Shown: positions 9,946 to 20,471 of the stretch, piece by piece
How the letters are laid out: the number at the start of each line of letters is the position of its first letter
Numbering within the stretch: the stretch's first letter is position 1
Program-made: the position numbers and the translations under genes
Notes under the pieces: model-generated
Databases searched by the model: none
Told to the model about the DNA's origin: nothing
What the model saw: only the letters and a program-made list of their open reading frames with translations
DNA from: Mikania micrantha
Taxonomy: Eukaryota; Streptophyta; Magnoliopsida; Asterales; Asteraceae
NCBI GenBank assembly: GCA_009363875.1
Contig: CM018683.1
Location: 38,089,753 to 38,153,752 of the forward strand
Direction of reading: 5' to 3'
Length of the DNA: 64,000 bases

Positions 9946-11263
9946 CGGAATGTTGTTGTTCCCATTGTTGTTCTTCAAATGTGGACAGTCCTTCTTGAAA
10001 TGCCCCTGTTTTCCACATTTGAAATAGCCCTTTGGTGCTTCGAGTTGTTGTTGTTGCGGCTGTGGGGTCTTTGTCAGCAGTTCACCCCTGCAGTCTTTGG
10101 CGAGGTGTCCTCCTTTGCCACACTGTTGGCGTCGGATAGAACCACATTGCCCCAAAACATGGTGCAAGTTGCATTTGTTGCACATAGGGCGTTTGCCTGC
10201 ATAGGCTACTGAGCTTTGATTGGTTGGGAGGGGTGGTGTGTAAGCTTGAGGTGACCCAAACTTACGTTGTTGTGGTGGTGGTTGAAGAGTGGATGTTTTG
10301 CTCAGGGTGTTGTCCCATTTGCGTTTGTTGTCAGCAGGTTTGGCTACAGCACCACGTGGTGGTAAGAGTCCCTGTGCAACTGCCAAGCCAGTGAGCTTGT
10401 GGGCTAATCGCACGGCTTGTTGATTGGTGATGGGGTCAGCAGAGAGTAACATACCCTGAATTTGAGGTGGCAGTCCCTCAATATACTTCTCTATGTGCTT
10501 GTAGGGTGGGGTTACCATTTCCGGGCACAGGTGTGCCAGCTCATATGATGGAGCAGTGTATTCCTCGACCTCGGACCCAATCATCTTGCGGTTCAAGAAT
10601 TCAGTCTCAAGTTTCTGTACATCAGAGCGAGGACAATATTCGCGGTTCAACATCCTCTTGAAATCATCCCAAGGTAGGGCGTTGGCTGCATCGAGCCCTA
10701 GGTTCTGAACATTGGCATTCCACCACGTGAGGGCAGCTCCCTCAAGAGTTCCAGCAGCGAACTTGACCCTGTCTTCGTTCTTGCAGTTGCTCAGTGCCGC
10801 TGCATGAGTGACGTTTGCAATCCAGAAACATCTTGAATGTGCAGGGAGGTGGGTTAGGATTTGCTCCTGAGATACATAGAGAATAGTATTTGGTTCAGTA
10901 TTGGGTAAATGCCTTGAAATGGAAATGAGTGATTGCGGTGCAAGGTGAGTATTAAATAAGACTCATCACCTTGGTTCAATGGGTTTTCATTGCGAGCAGC
11001 TCCTCGTGCAGCAAGAGCCTCCTCAACTCGCTTGTTGACGAGTGCGTTCAATTCAGCTTGGTGTCAGGCTAATGTTTTACACGTCCTCCCGCGTTCCTGC
11101 GTCCTCCGGGTCTTCTAGCCATGATCTTCATAGTGAGAATAAGTGTTAGTGTATGTCTGATGACTAATTTAGTGTGTGCGGTAGGTACTCAAAAGATAAC
11201 ATGTAGAGCTATCGGCTCCTCCTCGTCATGTGTAATCACATGCGGTGACGATGGTGACGTCAT
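9946..11263 (-). pseudogene. Element B gag
   Basis: This is a gag of the Tekay-like type. Near the start, around 11263, it reads TSPSSPH...THDEEEPI, matching element F gag (ASPSSPY...AHDEEEPI). A second ATG at 11121 (ARRPGGRRNAGG) soon meets a TAG. The core (10653 onward) shows REYCPRSDVQKLETEF, then HIEKYIEGLPPQIQG and AVRLAHKLTG. Cysteine knuckles follow (CGKGGHLAKDC and FKCGKQGHFKKDC, the latter with Tyr-to-Phe before the first Cys). The frame then fuses to C RNase H at about 9945. Multiple frameshifts lie at 10650-11260. Confidence 0.82.
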
Positions 11264-11416
11264 ATATATTATGCGCGTAGTAAGTGTGTGTACAATCATG
11301 TATGCAAATAATAAGTGATTACGTAGGTTAGTGCTATTGCTACTAACACTCTATGTGTGTGGAGACTAGTGGTTATAGACTAAGTTCACTAAATGTAAAC
11401 CTAATTCGCAATAACC

Positions 11417-11433
11417 GGAGTCTCTGATACCAA
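11417..11433 (-). promoter_or_regulatory. Primer-binding site of element B
   Basis: On the minus strand TTGGTATCAGAGACTCC lies two bases after the LTR end at 11436. TGGTATCAGAG is the standard plant PBS complementary to the 3' end of initiator tRNA-Met. It marks 11436-18272 as a 5' LTR transcribed leftwards. Confidence 0.88.
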
Positions 11434-13309
11434 TTTGTCGCACCCCGAGAAATCCCGTCCCTTTCGGGGCGCAAGCGACGGACCGTCAGGATCGCAGTCT
11501 CCGGTCACACAGTTGCGAGACCTACATGTCTGGGTGTATCCGTACATCCGATAACTTGGATGAAACAGTTTAGTAAAATCAGAGTTGCGGAAGTAACGTA
11601 TAAGTTATCAAAACAGTTAAAGTTCATAAGTTGCGGAAGCGTTGGATAATAAAACAGTTTTCAAAACAACATTGAGTAATAGTGCGGAAGCGATTTAAGC
11701 ACTCATTATTACAAAACAAGGCAAATGTTTAAATTTTCTCAAAATGTCCTAAGACATTGAAGCTGATGCATGGACTCCGTCCTAGCATCCTATCCTCGAG
11801 TGCGTGCCTTAGCTACTTGAGAAAACATGCGAGAAAAAGGTCAACACAATGGTTGGGGAGAGCACAGGTTTTTCATAAGTAGTAAACATCCAATGTTTAA
11901 AGTAAGAGTTATGATTTACATGTCATTACAATGCAGTATCAATTGATAGCTAGTCAATACAGTTATATTATATGCGGGTTTGTACCGAAGTTGACAGTTG
12001 TGCCTCCCGCCATGCCCATCACAAGACAATGGCAAAGTGTTGGTCAATATTGCACCCATTCCGACCTCAAGTCGGATTGGCCTCCCAGGCGCGATGGGTG
12101 GGGCTTGTCAGGCCCAAATAGTACTATTCAAGATTACAACGATAGGCGCTCTGCGCTACTAACGGTCCGAGGAGTATCGCGAGGACTTTGAGTTGTGATG
12201 TGTGCCACACATATACATATAGTGATAAAGCATGTCCATATGTAAATAAAATGAGTTATTGTTCAAAACAGTTGTAATGCAATGTTTTCTCCCCCAAAGG
12301 TTAGAAAAATAAAACGGGTGTCACACCCCGAGCCGGCGGGGTAGGATCGGGTTTCCACGACGGGCGGAAGGTTCCCGGGGCGCGATATCGTGAGTGATAA
12401 TCGAAGTGATCAGATTGTTTACATTGCACATGATATAAATGAGAAATGCTAAATATAATAGAATTACAAAGTTAAATTACAGCAGTATCGTTTATAATTT
12501 AACAATGTAAATCTATTGTAAACATCAATAAATGACTATCTTGTATTTACACAAGATATACAAAATAATTTGTATAATGATGTCTTCAAAAGTATGCAGG
12601 TCCAAAATACTAGTCTTCTATATGAAGTCCTAGTCCAAAAGAAATGACTTCTTAATTAACCTGTTCGTCACCTGAGAAGTCATGCAAAAATAAAAGTCAA
12701 CACATGGTTGGTGAGTTCATATTGTTTAATGTTTGAAAATGATTTGAAATGATTTGAATCCTCCTTTGGTAAAGACCCTAACCTCATTAACACCAAATGT
12801 AATATCTACATCGGTATGCTTATATATAGGGCATATGTAAGGGACAAGCCCTAGCCAACATCCCACCACATACTAATATGCATATGACATTGCTGTTAAT
12901 GATAATTAAGCATTTTTACCCTTAACAAAATCCCATAAGTTCTTCTGTTTGTTTTCCCTGTATTTACAATCATTTGAAATCCATGTTGATTCCACAAGTT
13001 CATCACATGTTATGATCAACTACAGCAATTGTATAAACAGTTATAAATGCTTAATTAAATAAATAAATAAACATTTAATAAAATCTAAGTCCTATTGATT
13101 GGGGCCTTTGGTCATACTCGAGTAGACTAGTCTGTCAATCTAGGTACTTAGTAGTTAGGGAATCTGTAAATATCCTCAAACATACGACCTACAAGTCAAA
13201 CGGTCTAGCTAGGACTTCTTGAAATGCAGGATTTTATGTTTCGTCTGTTTTGGCGTATGTTATCTCTGATATTTCCCAGGCTTTCCCTTGAAAATGATTT
13301 ATTGATTCG

Positions 13310-13680
13310 TCTGATTCTGTTACAAGATGTACTTGATTCGTTGATCATATAATACTAGATTCATTGATCAATTGTACACTTGATTCATTGTTCAACAAAC
13401 ACTTGATTTGTAGAACATTGAATATTGTCTTTGCAAAGATTGTTTTGTTTGATTCGTTTGAAATCCCACACATGTTTCGTCAAAATGTTTCGTATGATTC
13501 GTTGATCTCACCCACTTGATTTGTCAAAAATGTCTAGTTTGATTCATTGAAAACACCCATTTGATTCATAAAAATGTTTCGTTTGATTCCTTGAACTCAC
13601 ACACTTGTTTTGTCAAAATGTCTAGTTTGATTCGTTTGAAATGTTTTGATTTGTTGAAATGTTTAGTTTAACTCGATTAT
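13310..13680 (-). repeat. GATTCGTTTGATTC word array in LTR L
   Basis: TTGATTCGTT and close variants (GTTTGATTCGTTGA, TTTGATTCATTGA) recur irregularly, alternating with ATGTTTCGTT and CACACTTG-like phrases. There is no fixed period. It lies in the R/U5 half of the LTR, well away from the GGTTCG array. Confidence 0.65.
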
Positions 13681-14769
13681 TCACTTAATTTATAAGTAAA
13701 TCAGTTAGTAAACCTGCATAAAATCTTCCTAGACATGGTCTAGGATAACATTTATATATATGTAAAACATATAAATTTAAAAGCCTTTAAGTAAACAATT
13801 TAAATAAACAGTTTACGCATGCTTCTCAGTCCCGCGTTTTAAAACAAAAATGTTAGAAAAGGGGCAATGAACTCACCTGTGCTGCTATGTAATTTGATCT
13901 AACACAAAATGCGCGCTCCTGTATGTAAGCTAAGTTTCTTCGGTTCCTGAGTTATTTTATAAGAATTCGAATATAATAAGTACGCGTAATAGTCGTTGTG
14001 CCTAAGGTTTGGTCTTGAGGTGTGTGCAACTAAGTGTCTTAGTAATAAGTGTATCTAAGATTGTAATCTATCTTAATTACCCTTCTTATGATCCCAATTC
14101 CCATGATTAGTTATAATAACTTACTTTTATATTTTAGAAAATTTCGGCAGAGTTTCCTTTGTTTTTAGAGCAAATCCAGACAGTTATATTGTCTATTTTA
14201 CAACAACATCCCAATCGATGATATTACATTCAACTTTTATAACTAACTAGTTTAAAAGAACCCAATGACAATTATAAATTCAAATTAAACAAGATTTTAA
14301 TTGAAAACATTCACACATTTTCATTTCAATATTAAAACATCATTATCTAAATTTAATTAAGTGTTTAACATTTGATGGACTTAATCAAGTCCCATTGGGC
14401 CCTTTTAAGCCCAATAACAACTCTTGATTCTTACTTGATCAATGTTTACAATTGTTCGAACCATATGACATAGATGTCCAAGTTAGTCAAATTAACGACT
14501 CATTTTAAGTTGTTAACATGTGTGAATGACCTTAGTTTTATAAATTTCTACCCCACATATGAACTTCATGATTCATCATGACTTATAACTAGCTCTTATA
14601 TCAAACTCATGCACACACATATCATTCTATTCATGCATTCAACATATGAGATCCATTCTTCATTATAACTTTGATTAATGACTAACTAGCCATTCCTTCG
14701 ATTATTAACACTAGTCTTGATGGTTATAGTTCCATATTAGCACAATTAATCCACTTTAACTTTCGGTAT

Positions 14770-15260
14770 GGTATCTAGGGCAGCGAACCTTTCTAAGAAA
14801 ATACCTAAGGTTCGGCTGGTCCTAGTGTCATAAGGTTCGGCTAGATGGGCAGTTTGTAGGGTTCGGTTACATCTCTAACTATTCATAGGTTCATGTACTA
14901 GCTCGGCTATAGAAGGTTCGTAGCTTGATTCAATCCTAAGGTTCGGTAGCCGAGAGCTTTGCATGGCCACGGTTCGGCCATGCAGGTTCATGAGTTCTCA
15001 AAGGGTTCGGCCATGCCTCCATTCCCACGAACCTTTAAGGCTCGCCACCCTAAGGTTCGTGATCACCCATGTTTCGGCCAAGGATGGTTCGCCAAAGATT
15101 CCAGGCTCGTGGACAAAGGGTTCGGTGCAGGTGGCTACCCAGGTTTGCTGCAGACCATGCAGGGTTCGGTTGCATCATGTGGGTTCGTGTAGGGTTCGGC
15201 TAGCGGACCTGTATCTTCGATCAGCCCCTTTGCCTCGCGAACCTGCAACTTAGTTCCTTT
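14770..15260 (-). repeat. CGAACC/GGTTCG word array in LTR L
   Basis: AGGTTCGG, GGGTTCGG and related words recur about every 15-40 bases on the plus strand, which is CGAACC in LTR sense. This is the counterpart of the array in LTR J at 3095-3600. Open frames crossing it on the plus strand are composition artefacts. Confidence 0.75.
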
Positions 15261-17251
15261 CCTGGTCCAAATATGTTACAACACCATTCCTACCCTCTTT
15301 CTAGTCGATCACTTGAGTTATCTAAGTGTTTACTAGTGTTTAATATCGATTATCATGGCAAAGCTTACTTGAATTCGTGAAACCCTATAAAACCGAGTTT
15401 AAACTTAAACATTACCTCAATTTCCGTGGACGAACGCTTGAACAAGTTGTACTTCTGAAATCTACACGATGAGAGGGTTGTAATGAAACCAAAATAGCTT
15501 GAATCCGTTGAGAAATGGTCACGAACTTGTAGAGAGAAGTTGGATGAATTTCTTTTTAGAGAGAGGAAGGGGAAAACGAAAATGGTGATGGTGGGAGAGG
15601 TTTGGTGGTGGTAGATGGGGAAATTAAATGCCCTATAATGTCTAACACATACCGGGTAGTTTAGTCTCGTTCGGTTTCGCGTAAATAGACGTTTCGCGTA
15701 GTTTTCAAGACGAAACGGCCCGATTTATAAACTAAAATTTATTTAATTATTTTAGGTTGTGATTCCTAATAAATTAACTAATATCTTCTCATTTATTTCA
15801 ATTTAAAATATTAATCAACTGTTTCAATCGAAATGTACGGTTGTCGCGCGTATTCGTTCGAATCGTCACTCTTAAGAACACAACGATAACTATACTTTTC
15901 AATCTTGTTTTCTAAGTATAGAATATCATTCAGAACGTTAAACTTTAAGATGTATTCGTACAGATCGTCACCTATACGAATAACCCGTCAATTTAGCATT
16001 CACATAACAATATTCGTGTGTTTTGTTCTTTAAAGCCTCACATACGTTTATACATAATACAATCCTAACAATTAATCCTATGATGGTTCTATGCTGCCAG
16101 ATAATTATCTGACTTAAGAACCAATGTTCTGAACTGTGTTTCTGTTAACTGTTTCTGAATTTGATTTATGACAACACAAAATGATAATGATAAATGATAT
16201 GGATGTGAAACTTACTGAATTATATAAGATTCGTACCTGTTTTACTGTTCATGCACTGTAGAGATCACTGTTCCGGTGACGGTTCCGGCACTGATGTTAC
16301 AACGGGGCCGTGAACTCACCTGGTAAAGCAGTTCCGGTTTATGTGTGTTCGCTACCTGTGAGTGCTAGCAATCCTGCTAGTAAGCACCTATAACCATATA
16401 GGTGTGAGTATGTGTCTTGTGGTGTGTTGTATCCCATACAACTGCAAGTGTTGGCATGCTCAACCGAGTGTGTGCGTGTTGACTTGTCTTGACTCGATGA
16501 ATCGTTGGTGACACGTTTGTTGTGTTTCGTCCGTTTAATGTGTCATAAATACAATTAGGACACCTACATGCATCCTATGACTCTAATCGTACAACGTTCA
16601 CTTAAGTGACGTGTAAGAATCGTAAAAGTTACCATTTTTGGAAAGTTTAGTTATGAAATCCCATTTCATAAAATTAATAACTCTAATATGTTTATAAAAC
16701 ACGTTTAACTTAAAACATTTCGTTTACACATAAATCACCGTTTATGGTATTTTGCCCTAAATAAAGTTTCCTTATTTGGAAAGTATCCATTTAAAAACTC
16801 GTTTCCACAAATCCAAATTTCCAATATGGTTAGAAATCATTTTTAAACATATTTCAATAATCCAAGTTCCAAAACATCTAAAAACATCAAAACCCGTCTT
16901 TTGATCTACAAAAGTTTCCATATATAGCAAGTTTATCGTAAAATCGTATTTTCACAAAACCAAGTACCCAAATGTGTTTCTAAACACTCCAATATGCATT
17001 TGACAACATCTAGACATGTCTAACATGTCTAGATCATCACAAATCTACAACATGCAACATAAAGTTTCCATTTACGGCAAGTTCTACAAAATCATAAAAA
17101 TAACTTATCAAAACTCAATCCTATCAATCCTACATTCTAAATCAGTAGATCTACACTAAAACAACACAAGAACATCAACAAATTTCGTGCACAAGAGCCA
17201 CATGGAGTTGCATGTGGGTGGATGTTCATGTCCGGGTTTTTACCCATTACA

Positions 17252-17478
17252 TGTTAGATCTATCACTAAATAAACAAGTAAAACTACCTTAGATGCTCTA
17301 AACCACTGAGACGAAGTTGAATCAGGGATTTGGCTGCTCCAAAAGTGGCTGGGAATGATCTCTGGGAATGTTAGATCTATCACTAAATAAACAAGTAAAA
17401 CTACCTTAGATGCTCTAAACCACTGAGATGAAGTTGAATCAGGGATTTGGCAGCTCCAAAAGTGGCTGGGAATGATCT
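17252..17478 (-). repeat. 117-bp tandem duplication in B LTR
   Basis: Two copies begin TGTTAGATCTATCACTAAAT at 17252 and 17369. The second is nearly identical to the first; I see two base differences, GACGAAG/GATGAAG and GGCTGCTCC/GGCAGCTCC. The F LTRs carry a single copy of this region, so the duplication is recent and private to B. Confidence 0.85.
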
Positions 17479-17699
17479 CTTAGGAGGTTCAAGTGATGGT
17501 GTGTTGATGATGATGAGTTCCAAGCTTCTCTCCCAAGCTCCAATGGCTTCCCAAGCTTCAAAGCTTCACGAATGGAGTTTTCCTGGTGGAATGATGGTGA
17601 TACAGAGGTGTTGGCTCGAGACTGAGGTGGTTTAGTCGAGAGAATAGGATAGGAATGATTAAAAGTGAGATACGTTGAGTGTAAATCTAGTTTTGCTAT

Positions 17700-17850
17700 A
17701 TGTGTCTGCCAGGCGCACCGCCTGACGAGGGGTGGTGGCGCCAGGCGTACCGCACGGAGGAACCTCATCCGGCTCCTTCGTTTGCTCCTCGCGCGTACCG
17801 CCTAGGTTCACTGGTTGGCCTCAGGCATACCGCCTGGAACTCCAGGCAAG
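17700..17850 (-). repeat. AGGCG-TAC-CGCCT palindromic words in B LTR
   Basis: Interrupted palindromes of the type AGGCGTACCGCCT and CAGGCATACCGCCTGG recur in this GC-richer patch. The same patch is found in F at 35335-35475 and 54555-54735. A TATA-like ACATATAGC (minus strand, about 17690) follows on the transcribed side, so the array sits next to the likely promoter. Confidence 0.7.
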
Positions 17851-18272
17851 CCCAATAAGCCCAATTTCATCGTTTCGAACCGTTTAACATCGTTAGGACT
17901 GAAATCATTATTCAATGGTTTGTTCACCAACGTTCGTGAGACTCGTGTGTGTTTCGATAATTCTTCGAATTATCGGTGATCGTTTGTGTTTGTGTCTTAC
18001 GAATGTTTGCACGCTTGATTAATCCCAATCAACGTGTAATGCACAATTCAACAATTCCTCGAATTATTGTTTTGTTTTAGTGTTGTGTTTGCCACACTTG
18101 GTTTCCAAAACCAATGTGCAATGTACGATTCGATAGTTCCTCGAACTATCGTTTCGTAGTTGCTTGTGTTTAACTCATCTAATTAAACAGAATTAAATGA
18201 AATGCAACAACTATGAATGTGAAATGTAATGTTGTAAGAGTCGCAAATTACCTGAAACTTCCGGGTGTCACA

Positions 18273-19207
18273 AAAGTCATGAGTGGCAAGGCAATCTTCG
18301 AATAGTTCGGGATGAACCTACGATAATAACCTGCCAAACCCAGAAATGAACGAATCTCGGTTGGAGTAGATGGGGTTGTCCAGTTCTTAATCGCTTCAAT
18401 CTTTGCTGGATCTACATATATCCCATCCCTATTAATAACATGGCCTAAGAATTGAACTTATTTCAGCCAAAATTCACAATTTGAGAACTTGGCATAAAGT
18501 TGTTCAGTTCTTAACAGTTCTAGAATCTTCTTCAAGTGACTCTCGTGTTCCTGTTCAGTCTTGGAGTAGATCAATATTTTGTCAATAAAGACGATAACAA
18601 ACTGATCTAGCTACGGCCGACAAACTCGATTAATTTAGTCCATGCAGACTGCTGGTGCGTTAGTTAGCCCAAAAGGCATAACTAGGAACTCGTAGTGTCC
18701 ATAACAAGTCCTAAATGCCGTATTTGGGATATCCTCATCGTTTACTCTCAACTGATGATACCCGGATCGTAGATCAATCTTAGAGAAGCAAGTTGCTCCC
18801 TGTAACTAATCAAACAATTCGTCGATCCTGGGTAGAGGATATATGTTCTTAATGGTCAACTTGTTAAGTTCACCATAATCGATGCAGATGCGTAATGAAC
18901 CGTCTTTCTTCTTAAAAAAGAAAGCCGGAGCTCCCCATAGTGAGTAGCTCAGTCTAATGAATCCTTTGTCGAGAAGTTCCTGAAGCTGACTAGACAGTTC
19001 CTTCATTTCTGACGGTGCTAATCGATAAGGAGATTTTGCCACAAGGTTTGCTCCCGAGACAAGATCTATTCGAAACTCCACTTTCCGAACTGGTGGTAGT
19101 CCAGGCAAGTCTTCTGGAAACACCTCTGGGTAGTCTCTGATAACTAGCTCGTCTTTCACTGTCTTCTTTCCCGGCTTCTTCTCTACTACATGTGCCAGGA
19201 AGGCACA
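18273..19207 (-). pseudogene. Element C reverse transcriptase
   Basis: This gypsy RT reads from ELVIRDYPEVFPEDLPGLPP and VEFRIDLVSGA through GFIRLSYSLWGAP, CIDYGELNKLTI and MPFGLTNAPAV to FLGLAGYYRRFIP, where element B enters at 18272. The catalytic pair is altered: the motif reads VFIDKILIYSK near 18575, so the second Asp is Lys. Stops also occur after DELFD (~18805), in the MDLMNRV segment (~18637), in CRPYLD and after WL (~18460). It is inactive. The rest of the polyprotein is displaced to 9945-8300. Confidence 0.88.
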
Positions 19208-19600
19208 TTATTTCTTCCTCAGGTACTTTCGTGCCTTAATGAATGACACAATCTTTAGCTTTCGACAAGGCTTCTCTCCGTACACCCACATTGTTTCGCT
19301 GGACGGTACAGGCATACACAATAGCTCCTCCAAGCAGACAACTTCGACGTTATACTTTGACAACCAATCCATTCCGATGACGACCTCGAAGCTACCGAGG
19401 GTCATTGGAATGAGATATATAGTGAACGATTTTTCATTTAACATAAGTTCACAACCACGAAGTACTGAGTTTACAAGAACATTCTTACCATTAGCTAGTT
19501 CTACCATATAAGGGGTATTAAGTACTAATGGTCGTATATCAAACAATGATGCAATAGTGGCAGAGACAAAATTTTTGTCTGCACCTGTATCAAATTATAC
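19208..19600 (-). pseudogene. Element C aspartic protease
   Basis: The active site is intact as FDTGADKNFVS near 19590-19560, but a TAA stop lies directly in front of it (after YVSV). Downstream come GSFEVVIGMDWLSKYNVEVV and SFIKARKYLRKK, then another stop at 19208. The order gag-protease-RT is normal for Ty3/gypsy. Confidence 0.85.
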
Positions 19601-20258
19601 TGAAACATAACGGTTGTTCACAAGAAATGTACTTGTAATGACCGCCGGCTCTATGCGTGCTTCAGTAGCTCCCATGACAAAAGCATGAGCAGTGGCAGTA
19701 GCAGCAGTGTTGTTAAGACGACCGCATTGATTCCTGAAGTGCCCTTCTGCCCCGCAGTTGTAACAAGCTTTCCCACCTGTAATAGCAGGAACCATTGCAG
19801 TTGTAGTGGCAGCAAAATTTACAGTACGATACATTGTTGCTAAGTGCCCGAACCCTGTTTTTCTCTCAGCATTCCACCAGGTTAAAGCACCCTTGTGAAA
19901 AGCGTTTGTTGCCATATTGACTTTCAGGTTCGCCGGACAAACTGTGTAATCGAGTATGTCCTCGATGCTTTCGAGCCATTGCAACAGGCTCATAGCTCCC
20001 TCTGCACCAGAGTACTTCGGGGGCTTAGCATTGTTGAACTGCTTATACGTGAAAGTTGCAGTTCCAATAGCTGTAGAGTTAGAGTTAGAGGTTACTGAAT
20101 CACCCCCACTCCCCCTTAGGTTCTGGGTGAAGTCAGTGACCATGCCCGGGATAACTTCCTTCATATGCACGGCTATGATTTGGGCAATCTTGTTGATTTC
20201 ATCGTCATTACCGCTTGTCGAACCCTCGTCGTTAGTGTTACGTCGAGGAGGCATTCTA
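19601..20258 (-). pseudogene. Element C gag (internally deleted)
   Basis: The likely start is the ATG near 20256 (MPPRRNTNDEGSTSGND), a common beginning for chromovirus gag. The longer open frame upstream is leader. It runs through AKPPKYSGAEGA, LLQWLESIEDIL and GALTWWN, then jumps to the nucleocapsid knuckle CYNCGAEGHFRNQC. The middle of the capsid domain is missing, so about 120 residues or more appear deleted in frame. It ends into the protease region. Confidence 0.82.
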
Positions 20259-20471
20259 CGAGGAGAAAGCCACAAGCATGTCAGTAACAATAAGTCATAC
20301 AATTGAATTTTAAAATAATCTAGTAATGTTTCCATACTACTAATATTATCATTCAATTGTCAGGAAAGGAGCAAGTACCCAATATAAGTAGTAAACTTAT
20401 CGGTATACTTCTCATCCGATTGCGTATCATGTTCTTATGTACAAGTACCATGAAATACCCACCAAACCTAC
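20259..20471 (-). other. Element C leader / LTR edge
   Basis: This short noncoding stretch lies between solo LTR D and C gag. I find no TGGTATCAGAG primer site, so the true LTR end and PBS of C seem to have been lost. The GATACGCAATCGG region at 20410-20430 loosely resembles the GTAATACGTAAGCGA part of LTR J. Confidence 0.4.

Larger units (their letters stand above)
12319..16301 (-). mobile_element. Solo LTR L (3983 bp), TSD ACGGG
   Basis: The minus-strand start is TGTAACATCAGTGCC at 16301 and the end is GGGGTGTGACA at 12319. ACGGG flanks both sides (12314-12318 and 16302-16306). Removing it restores element B LTR sequence equivalent to F at about 34055 (CCCCCAAAGGTAGAAAA then GGGGCCGTGAACTCACC). 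No PBS or coding lies inside. Contents are a TATATAGGGCATA module at 12820, a GATTCGT word array (13310-13680), an AT-rich stretch, a GGTTCG array (14770-15260) and a purine-rich segment at 15540-15620 (the CTCTCT leader in LTR sense). It belongs to the same broad family as J and K. Confidence 0.93.
11436..18272 (-). mobile_element. 5' LTR of element B (about 2.85 kb without nested L)
   Basis: The minus-strand start is TGTGACACCCGGAAG at 18272 and the end is GGGGTGCGACA at 11436, next to the PBS. Solo LTR L occupies 12319-16301. The left end matches F LTRs (33171 and 36290) and the right end matches 55780. It enters element C RT within the ALPLMTF segment; the expected TSD is AAAGT (18273-18277), but the other copy is lost with B's 3' half. 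Conserved family blocks lie at 11980-12190 (compare 33710-33930 and 36820-37040). No protein coding is seen. Confidence 0.88.

Noticed and set aside
17439..17768. 109-codon minus-strand frame in B's LTR
   Set aside because: The sequence is LTR, part of it belongs to a tandem duplication, and homologous F LTRs do not keep the frame.
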